A stretch of 8,102 bases of DNA, taken from positions 1-8,102 of the forward strand of contig CAKZLT010000465.1 of NCBI GenBank assembly GCA_937127195.1. The letters are read 5' to 3'. The notes beneath the pieces were generated by a model. The model searched no databases and was not told where the DNA came from. It saw nothing but the letters and a program-made list of their open reading frames with translations. The stretch comes from an uncultured Saprospiraceae bacterium (GTDB lineage Bacteria > Bacteroidota > Bacteroidia > Chitinophagales > Saprospiraceae). Positions 1 through 4,782 of the stretch are shown here, piece after piece; within the stretch, counting starts at the first letter, position 1, and each line of letters opens with the position of its first letter. The translations under genes and the position numbers were made by a program.

Positions 1-90
1 GACACAATCTGGAGTCCAAAACAACCGCAGGCAACTTCTGAACACAGCACCATGATAGAGCTAATGCAACACAAGCTGCAGCAAAAGTGG
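1..90. other. Compositionally distinct segment replacing the rest of mqnA
   Basis: This stretch holds 43 G or C in 90 bases (about 48%), well above the AT-rich sequence that follows. It starts where MqnA homology ends. On the minus strand one frame stays open to the window edge for about 35 codons and gives an Ala- and Cys-rich peptide (for example KKATFAAACVALALSWCC) that I do not recognise and that is not MqnA-like. The plus strand is also open here in one frame. No inverted-repeat end, transposase fragment or tRNA is visible. It may be the edge of inserted foreign DNA or a chimeric join. Confidence 0.4.
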
Positions 91-348
91 CTTTTTTCCA
101 AAAATGCTAACCGTTTTTACTTCACCTTCTGTGCCGATGCAATAATCCGAAATGATATAAGGATTTTTGATTTGAGGAATGACAGCAACAGGAATTAAAC
201 CCAAATCAACTTCGCCCGAAATCAATTTTTGAGCACAAACCGATGGAATATCAAAACTCATTTCTGTTAATTCATCAATTCCTTTTTGAAATAAACCATA
301 TAAGAACGGTTTTGTATTGAGGTATGAAATCGCTGAAATCTTTATCAT
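61..348 (-). CDS. mqnA: Chorismate dehydratase MqnA, N-terminal fragment (broken)
   Basis: MqnA converts chorismate to 3-enolpyruvyl-benzoate, the first step of the futalosine route to menaquinone, in the cytoplasm. The start is ATG at 348-346. Residues 1-84 match the family well: SYLNTKPF at 8-15, DIPSVCAQKL at 33-42, GEVDLGLIPVAVIP at 45-58, and SDYCIG followed by EVKTVSIFG at 67-84. Full-length members are about 240-280 residues. Here the frame leaves the family after about residue 84 and stops at residue 95. The expected next block (a Leu-Tyr-Leu-Asp-x-x-Ser-Arg-Thr-Ser type segment) is absent in all three minus-strand frames, so a single frameshift does not explain the loss. The identity of the N-terminal part is fairly sure. 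Whether this is a genuine pseudogene, an insertion junction or a sequence-end artefact cannot be decided here. Confidence 0.8.
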   Translation of the reverse strand: MIKISAISYLNTKPFLYGLFQKGIDELTEMSFDIPSVCAQKLISGEVDLGLIPVAVIPQIKNPYIISDYCIGTEGEVKTVSIFGKKPLLLQLVLH

Positions 349-367
349 CTCTATTGATTTTGAATTT

Positions 368-394
368 TATTAGGTAGGTAAATTAGACCTAATA
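368..394. repeat. Inverted repeat around the putative mqnA -7 box
   Basis: The arms TATTAGGT (368-375) and ACCTAATA (387-394) are perfect 8-bp reverse complements separated by 11 bases. The candidate mqnA -7 element (378-385) lies in the spacer. The placement would suit a dimeric repressor that blocks mqnA transcription. It could also be chance pairing in AT-rich DNA. Confidence 0.4.
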
Positions 395-407
395 TATTTT
401 TATACAA
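378..407 (-). promoter_or_regulatory. Possible mqnA promoter (Bacteroidota -33/-7 type)
   Basis: Read on the minus strand, TTG (407-405) is followed after 19 bases by TAATTTAC (385-378). This is a partial match to the TTG...TAnnTTTG Bacteroidota promoter with the usual spacing. It would start transcription about 25 bases upstream of the mqnA ATG at 348. The last two bases of the -7 box deviate from consensus, so the call is tentative. Confidence 0.3.
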
Positions 408-426
408 GCGGTCATGCTGTACTTGA

Positions 427-448
427 ACTTTCAATTATAATTGAAAGT
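427..448. repeat. Perfect 22-bp palindrome in the divergent intergenic region
   Basis: The half-site ACTTTCAATTA (427-437) is followed immediately by its exact reverse complement (438-448), with no spacer. The symmetry extends further if two bases (425-426) are skipped, because ACTT at 421-424 matches AAGT at 449-452. It lies between the divergent mqnA fragment and the beta-propeller gene, outside both candidate core promoters, so an operator or activator site fits better than a terminator. The binding factor is unknown. Confidence 0.5.
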
Positions 449-551
449 AAGTAAAAATACTGGATTTTGTTATTAAAAATGCTTAAGAATTAAGAATTTA
501 AGTATTTGTTTATTGGAGTTTTATTTTTTTATAATAAAAAATACGTTGAAA

Positions 552-582
552 TTTGATATATATATATTCAATGTTATATTTA
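552..582 (+). promoter_or_regulatory. Candidate promoter of the beta-propeller gene
   Basis: TTTG (552-555) and TATATTTA (575-582) are separated by 19 bases. This matches the Bacteroidota primary sigma pattern (TTTG, 19 bp, TAnnTTTG) except for the last base. Transcription would begin near 588, giving a leader of about 36 bases to the ATG at 624. A run of T followed by A (about 521-541), which could act as an upstream A/T element, precedes it. Confidence 0.4.
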
Positions 583-623
583 ACGCATTGAAATAATCAA
601 ATTTTACTACAAATACATTGACG

Positions 624-1496
624 ATGAAACGAACGATTACCACTTTCCTTTTGGCAATGATAACCATTGCAAGTTATGCTCAATATCCTGCTACTAATAT
701 ATATGTAATGGATATGACAAGAGTTGGACAAGACTATTTTAAATTCACCGACCCAATTTTTCTGAATTCGGATAATGTTGGAGGTTACAACAATCAACCT
801 TCCTTTATTGATGATGATCAATTGATGGTCACTTCACAACGAGACGGGAAGCAAACGGATATTTATGTTTATAATTTTCAAAATTTAAAAGTAACGCAAG
901 TCACTAATACGCCAGAAGTATCTGAGTTCTCTCCAACGATGATTCCGAATGAAAATGCTTTTTCGACCGTAAACATCGAAAAAGATGGTAAAACACAAAG
1001 AATGTGGCGTTACGAATTTGATGTAGAAAAAGAGGGAAGTGTATTGACGAAAGATGTCGAAAACATTGGTTATTATGAATGGTTAGAAAATGGAAAAGCT
1101 GCTTTATATATTATAGCCAACCCAAGTAATTTGGAAATTATAAATGTCAATACTCAAAAAACGGTTCGCTATGCGACTAATATTGGTCGTTGCGTAAAGA
1201 GAATGAGTAATGGCGATTTGTGTTATGTAGAAAAATCAGAATCAGGTTGGATACTCAAGCGGTTAGATATTCGTAATTTGGATATTGTGACGATTGCGCC
1301 GACTTTGATTGATTGTGAGGATTTCGCTATTTTGCCAGATGATACAATTCTAATGGGAAAAGGAGATAAAATCTATAAGTTAAGAGCAGATGATGAAAAG
1401 CAATGGTCAATAATTGGCGATTTTAAGAATTTTAATGTTAAAAAAATTACTAGAATAGCTGTTAGTAAAGGTAAAATAGCTTTTGTTGGTTCTTAG
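624..1496 (+). CDS. Secreted TolB-like (PD40/WD40-like) beta-propeller protein
   Basis: This 290-residue exported protein is probably periplasmic. I chose the ATG at 624 over the TTG at 618 because it gives a clean signal peptide: MKR, then a hydrophobic core, then cleavage near SYA|Q at residue 19. Residues 56-96 (NNQPSFIDDDQLMVTSQRDG, then TDIYVY and KVTQVTNTP) are a typical TolB/PD40 blade. Residues 97-135 (SEFSPTMIPNENAFSTV, then MWRYEFD) form the next blade. Later stretches with recurrent short beta units (for example NGKAALYII at 156-164 and NGDLCYVEK at 196-204) suggest about five to six blades in total. Such propellers usually serve as protein-interaction scaffolds. No catalytic residues can be assigned, and no C-terminal type IX sorting domain is seen. 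The gene is monocistronic, with its own terminator at 1567-1601. The partner and role are unknown; the family call is fairly confident. Confidence 0.85.
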   Translation: MKRTITTFLLAMITIASYAQYPATNIYVMDMTRVGQDYFKFTDPIFLNSDNVGGYNNQPSFIDDDQLMVTSQRDGKQTDIYVYNFQNLKVTQVTNTPEVSEFSPTMIPNENAFSTVNIEKDGKTQRMWRYEFDVEKEGSVLTKDVENIGYYEWLENGKAALYIIANPSNLEIINVNTQKTVRYATNIGRCVKRMSNGDLCYVEKSESGWILKRLDIRNLDIVTIAPTLIDCEDFAILPDDTILMGKGDKIYKLRADDEKQWSIIGDFKNFNVKKITRIAVSKGKIAFVGS

Positions 1497-1566
1497 TGAA
1501 GAAAAATAAATAATTAGCACCATTCTACTTTTTCTTCACTTAGGTGATAGAAGTTTTATTTTTTTT

Positions 1567-1605
1567 AAGCGGTTCTTTGATTTATCATCAAAGAACCGTT
1601 TTCGA
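1567..1605 (+). terminator. Rho-independent terminator of the beta-propeller gene
   Basis: The arms CGGTTCTTTGAT (1570-1581) and ATCAAAGAACCG (1587-1598) pair perfectly over 12 bp around a 5-base loop. The stem can extend through G-U and A-T pairs to 1567/1601, and a short T-rich tail (TTTTCGATTTT) follows. It begins about 70 bases after the stop at 1496. Confidence 0.75.
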
Positions 1606-1877
1606 TTTTAAGGGCATTTTTTTTAATATTTTTAGAAATAGAGACAACTACTCTAGTTTTTTCTCGTAAAATTTATTGATTTAGAAAAGAGGAGCTATCC
1701 AACAATAAGAAAGCGTCTTGTTAAAAGTTCAATCTCTTAGTGAATCTGATTCTAATAAGTCTTTTATTATCAGTTGTTTAATTGTAAAAAAAATATTTGT
1801 GAGCTGTAATATTCATGTAGAGTGCTATTTTTTTTAAAAAAAGACATATAAATGCTTTTTAATATTATATTATTTCA
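1606..1877. other. Gene-free AT-rich intergenic stretch
   Basis: I see no convincing coding frame, tRNA, rRNA or long repeat between the terminator and the candidate promoter at 1878. The longest plus-strand open stretches are around 20 codons and contain no recognisable motif. Several A and T runs are present (for example near 1618-1640 and 1828-1846). Confidence 0.5.
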
Positions 1878-1885
1878 TATATTTG
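1878..1885 (+). promoter_or_regulatory. Candidate -7 element for the caspase gene
   Basis: TATATTTG is an exact TAnnTTTG match. About 18 bases upstream there is only TTTT (1856-1859) rather than TTTG, so the -33 element is weak. Transcription would start near 1892, leaving a leader of about 150 bases before the ATG at 2046. The same octamer stands upstream of the TonB receptor gene (7121-7128). Confidence 0.35.
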
Positions 1886-1889
1886 ATAC

Positions 1890-1910
1890 AGTACAACTAA
1901 CTATTGTACT
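1890..1910. repeat. Inverted repeat just downstream of the candidate caspase promoter
   Basis: The arms AGTACAA (1890-1896) and TTGTACT (1904-1910) are perfect 7-bp reverse complements with a 7-base spacer. The repeat begins 4 bases after the TATATTTG box, overlapping the expected transcription start. That is a classical position for a repressor operator, or for a hairpin at the 5' end of the mRNA. Confidence 0.4.
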
Positions 1911-2045
1911 AAAATGGCTTTAAAACAACTTTTACACAAGATGATTTTCTCCACATAACTATTTTTAAGAATAACTATTATTTAACCTTCCTTATCTTTT
2001 GTTTAAGATTGGGATTTCTTAACTAACCTTCAAACTCTTAACACT

Positions 2046-4286
2046 ATGGAAAAGTTTACTAGAGTTGTTATACTACTTTTTTTTGCAGCTTGTTTTTCTC
2101 CAGCTTTCGCGAATACGGATCCTGATGAAGAGGCAAACAAGAAACGCTATTATGCACTTTTGGTTGCAGTAGATGAATATCAAGGCTCAGAATGGAGTCA
2201 ACTAAAAACGCCTGTCAATGATGCCAATAAGATCAAGGATGTTTTACTTGGTAAATATGGCTTCGAAGAAGTGATTACCATTTATGATGAACAGGCAACT
2301 CGTGCTAATATTATTAATAAAATAGACAAGTTAGCTCAGAACGTTACAGAAAATGATAACATTCTGATTTATTTTTCTGGACACGGAATAGAAGTCGGGA
2401 ACGAAGGCTACTGGGTGCCAGCAGATGCGATTACGAATGAGCGTTCACAACTTATTCCAAATTCTGAAATCAAAGCAGCACTAGCAAAAACAGTTAGTCA
2501 GCACGCTTTAATTATGGTTGATGCTTGTTTTAGCAGTACAATTTTTAAATCATCTCAAATATCTGTTCAGAATGATGGTTCAGAGGACTATTATAATAAG
2601 GTAAATGCTTTGATGTCTCGTCAAGCACTTACAGCAGGTGGTTTAGAACCTGTTTTGGATGGTTCTGGAGAACACTCTACTTTTGCTAAATACTTGATTA
2701 AATATTTGAAAAAGAATAAGAAAGACAACTTAGATGCGAGTGAATTATATGAAATGTTGAAATATCCAGTTCAGGCAAATTCACCAAATGTACCTCGTTT
2801 TGGACATATTCAGAATACAGGACACGAAGGTGGTCAATTCGTTTTTAAATTGAATAAAAACAAGGAGAAGTCTTGTAACTTTAGTGGTGTAAAAATAAAA
2901 GAAGGTGCAAAAGTTATTTTTCCACACGATGGAGGAATGTTGCATGCTTTAGTAGATGAATATGATAAAAAGATATATTACCAATGGGTAAAGGGTTCGG
3001 GATCATTAGGTAATAAAACGAAGAATTTAAAAATTACAGAAAGTGGAACTTACTCCGTAATTGTAACAACAGATGATGAATGCTCGGATGCGGCAGTTGT
3101 CGAAGTAATAGTTGCACTTCCAGATATCGAAGTTCAGATACAAGAGGGAAGCGAAGTAACCTTCACTAACGAAGGAACACTTCATGCTATTCTGTCTAAT
3201 GTAGGCGATGATGTAGTTTATGAGTGGAGTAAGAATAATTATATTATTGGTCAAGAACCGAATCTTAGTGTAAGCGAAGCAGGTACTTATGAAGTGGTTA
3301 TTCGATTAAAAGATGGTCGAAAAATTGCAACTTCTAGGTCGGTTGTTTCTATTAAGGACAGAACCTATTCGATTCGTATTGGTGATAATATGGCTCGTAT
3401 TGCTCGCAAGTTTTATGGTGATGCTTCTAAAGAAGATTACCTCTATAAAATTAATAAAAACATTGTCTCGAAAGGAGAATTACTTAGAGTTGGTACAGAA
3501 ATAAAAGTGCCTCTCTTGGAGAAAGAAGCAAGTAATGACATTCCTAATTCTGCGGCAAATAGATTGTATATTGCAGCAAATGAAGATATGCCGCCTTTTA
3601 GTCAAGTAGGTTTATTTAATAATGGAATGATAACGGATATTGTAAAAACAGTATTTAAAGAAGGTGGAGAAGTACCAGTGGTTGAATTTATGGCTGGAAA
3701 TAAAATGAGAGCACAAACATTTAGTGGTAAATCTATCGCTGCTTTTCCTTGTGTTTATAATGAAGATGAAGCTAAATTCTTTCACTTTTCAAAACCTTTA
3801 TATAAAGAATTAACAGTTCTTTTTGTAACTAAAGTAGTTCCTTTAAACAAAAAAGGAAAACCTAAAAAGATAGTTTACAATAAGGAAAGAGATTTGATTG
3901 GAAAAAGAATTGCAGTTGTAAGAGGCTTTGTTTCTCAGAAGTTATTGAAGTTAAGTAAAGAGCGCAAAATTGGTTTATTAGCTTATAATACATGGGAAGA
4001 ATGCTTTCAGAAAATGAAAGATGGTAAAGCTGATATGGTTGCAGCTCCACAGGCAGTAGGTATTTTAGCGATGCAGAGTGGTAAAAATGTTGGAACAGAT
4101 GATTTCGTAATGTTATCTAAGACATTTGAAGAAACGAACTTCTACTTAGCTGTTTCTAAGCAAAATCCAGAAGGAGAAGCAGTTATTGAAAAATTCAATA
4201 ACACGTTTATAAAAATGAAAAAATCAGGTTCAATAGAAAAAATTCAAAATATGCACATTGATATTTTCCAAGAGGAAAATCGATAG
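2046..4286 (+). CDS. Exported caspase-like (C14) peptidase with Ig-like, LysM and SBP3 domains
   Basis: This 746-residue envelope protein starts at ATG 2046 and has a signal peptide (residues 1-22, cleavage near AFA|NT; a weak alternative lipobox is FAAC at 13-16). Residues 34-268 are a caspase/metacaspase fold. His113 lies in YFSGHGIE and the nucleophile Cys161 in IMVDACFSS, with Asp159 two residues before it as in metacaspases, which suggests cleavage after Arg or Lys. SRQALTAGGLEPV (191-203), HSTFA (210-214) and GHEGG (259-263) are typical of bacterial members. Residues 277-437 form two Ig-like modules, each ending in an SGTYSV- or AGTYEV-like strand; Cys277 and Cys346 flank the first and may form a disulfide. 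Residues 439-490 are a LysM, implying peptidoglycan binding. Residues 506-742 are a family-3 solute-binding domain (MPPFSQ, FSKPLY, LIGKRIAVVRG, DGKADMVAAP). No transporter genes adjoin it, so the binding domain is probably sensory. Domain calls are strong; the regulatory role is inference. Confidence 0.88.
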   Translation: MEKFTRVVILLFFAACFSPAFANTDPDEEANKKRYYALLVAVDEYQGSEWSQLKTPVNDANKIKDVLLGKYGFEEVITIYDEQATRANIINKIDKLAQNVTENDNILIYFSGHGIEVGNEGYWVPADAITNERSQLIPNSEIKAALAKTVSQHALIMVDACFSSTIFKSSQISVQNDGSEDYYNKVNALMSRQALTAGGLEPVLDGSGEHSTFAKYLIKYLKKNKKDNLDASELYEMLKYPVQANSPNVPRFGHIQNTGHEGGQFVFKLNKNKEKSCNFSGVKIKEGAKVIFPHDGGMLHALVDEYDKKIYYQWVKGSGSLGNKTKNLKITESGTYSVIVTTDDECSDAAVVEVIVALPDIEVQIQEGSEVTFTNEGTLHAILSNVGDDVVYEWSKNNYIIGQEPNLSVSEAGTYEVVIRLKDGRKIATSRSVVSIKDRTYSIRIGDNMARIARKFYGDASKEDYLYKINKNIVSKGELLRVGTEIKVPLLEKEASNDIPNSAANRLYIAANEDMPPFSQVGLFNNGMITDIVKTVFKEGGEVPVVEFMAGNKMRAQTFSGKSIAAFPCVYNEDEAKFFHFSKPLYKELTVLFVTKVVPLNKKGKPKKIVYNKERDLIGKRIAVVRGFVSQKLLKLSKERKIGLLAYNTWEECFQKMKDGKADMVAAPQAVGILAMQSGKNVGTDDFVMLSKTFEETNFYLAVSKQNPEGEAVIEKFNNTFIKMKKSGSIEKIQNMHIDIFQEENR

Positions 4287-4307
4287 TAATTACGTTTTTT
4301 TTAAAAG

Positions 4308-4441
4308 GTTCTTTATGATTTTTAGAGCTTAGGCAAGAAATAATCTACCCATCTTGCTATAAATTATACTTTTTTTCAAATAGTATAGTTACTAGATTAA
4401 GTAAATGGCATTTTGAAAGACCTTGTAAAATCATAAAGGAC
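4308..4441 (+). ncRNA. Possible structured RNA in the caspase 3' region
   Basis: A long-range stem pairs CTTTATGATTTT (4311-4322) with AAAATCATAAAG (4427-4438), 12 perfect pairs. It extends about three more pairs outward, one of them a G-U. Enclosed are three short hairpins in series: GCAAGA/TCTTGC (4333-4338/4352-4357), TATACT/AGTATA (4365-4370/4382-4387) and TTACT/AGTAA (4389-4393/4400-4404). Together they make a cloverleaf-like layout that ends directly against the terminator stem. It does not look like a tRNA (no acceptor CCA, no T-arm motif). It may be a 3'UTR-derived small RNA, an mRNA stability element, or chance pairing in AT-rich sequence. The outer stem is the strongest part. Confidence 0.35.
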
Positions 4442-4488
4442 AAAAAAGGAATAGACAGCTAGTATTTAGTTGTCTATTCCTTTTTTTT
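4442..4488 (+). terminator. Strong Rho-independent terminator after the caspase gene
   Basis: The stem joins AAAAAAGGAATAGACA (4442-4457) to its reverse complement (4471-4486). It continues inward by four pairs (GCTA with TAGT, one G-U), giving about 20 bp around the loop GTATT. A run of eight T follows at 4481-4488. The A run on the left makes it potentially bidirectional. It lies about 155 bases after the stop codon and separates the two paralogues transcriptionally. Confidence 0.85.
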
Positions 4489-4551
4489 ATAATAAAATTA
4501 ATCTTTTAATACGTAACATATTATATAATATTTATATATTTATGCTGTTAT

Positions 4552-4613
4552 TAAGTACGTGAACAGAAAAAAAGACGAGTTAGAATACGAAATTACTTTT
4601 GCTCGTGTACTTA
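4552..4613. repeat. Bipartite inverted repeat between the caspase paralogues
   Basis: The continuous right arm CTCGTGTACTTA (4602-4613) pairs with two left blocks, TAAGTAC (4552-4558) and ACGAG (4575-4579), which are separated by 16 unpaired bases. It overlaps the 5' part of the small ORF at 4559. It could be an RNA hairpin with a large bulge or a degenerate operator. Support is only the pairing itself. Confidence 0.25.
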
Positions 4614-4735
4614 GTTTACAATTGTTAGATATTCGTCAAACTATTACGAAGTTTTCAAATAGTCTTATTTTAAGATTAGTGGCTTTAAAATTCATTTCAC
4701 AAATGGTCTTGGCAAAAATTGTCAAAGAAACTTAA
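4559..4735 (+). CDS. Unrecognised 58-residue ORF upstream of the pseudo-caspase
   Basis: A GTG at 4559 opens 58 codons ending at TAA 4733-4735. The frame is free of stops from 4529. That is longer than expected by chance in sequence this AT-rich, although no ATG is available. The product begins with a charged segment (NRKKDELEYE). It continues as probable amphipathic helices rich in Leu, Ile and Val (LRLVALKFISQMVLAKIV near the C terminus). There is no signal peptide and I recognise no motif. It ends 47 bases before the pseudo-caspase ATG, so co-transcription is possible. It could be a genuine small protein, a decayed gene remnant or a chance frame. Confidence 0.3.
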   Translation: MNRKKDELEYEITFARVLSLQLLDIRQTITKFSNSLILRLVALKFISQMVLAKIVKET

Positions 4736-4782
4736 ATTATTAAGCGGTTCATATTTTGTCAGAATTAGCAAATAAATATAGA

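Larger units (their letters stand above)
4489..4782. other. Intergenic region upstream of the pseudo-caspase
   Basis: Apart from the small ORF at 4559-4735 and the bipartite inverted repeat, this region holds only AT-rich sequence (ATATA runs at 4520-4540). The nearest -7-like sequence is TATTTTG at 4752-4758, one base short of TAnnTTTG and without a clear TTTG upstream. The promoter of the pseudo-caspase is therefore not assigned with confidence. Confidence 0.4.

Noticed and set aside
618..623. TTG at 618 as the start of the beta-propeller gene
   Set aside because: It adds only two residues before an ATG (624) that begins a normal signal peptide, and no ribosome-binding site favours the TTG.
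1914..1958. Leader peptide of 14 codons (ATG 1914) upstream of the caspase gene
   Set aside because: It is too short to stand out from chance, with no regulatory codon run and no attenuator-like hairpin pair after it.
2046..4286. Type IX secretion cargo or cytoplasmic antiphage caspase effector
   Set aside because: Neither paralogue ends in a recognisable type IX C-terminal domain. The signal peptide, LysM and solute-binding domains argue for the envelope rather than a cytoplasmic defence role.
4308..4488. Retron-type ncRNA or tRNA in the structured region
   Set aside because: No reverse transcriptase is nearby, and the hairpins lack tRNA sequence hallmarks (T-arm motif, anticodon loop pattern, CCA).
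1567..4750. AAGCGGTTC at 1567-1575 and again at 4742-4750 as a shared regulatory site
   Set aside because: The first copy is part of a terminator stem and the second has no inverted partner, so the 9-bp match is probably coincidence.
4756..4782. TTG at 4756 as the start of the pseudo-caspase
   Set aside because: It would place nine polar residues ahead of an otherwise standard MKK-type signal peptide; the ATG at 4783 fits better.
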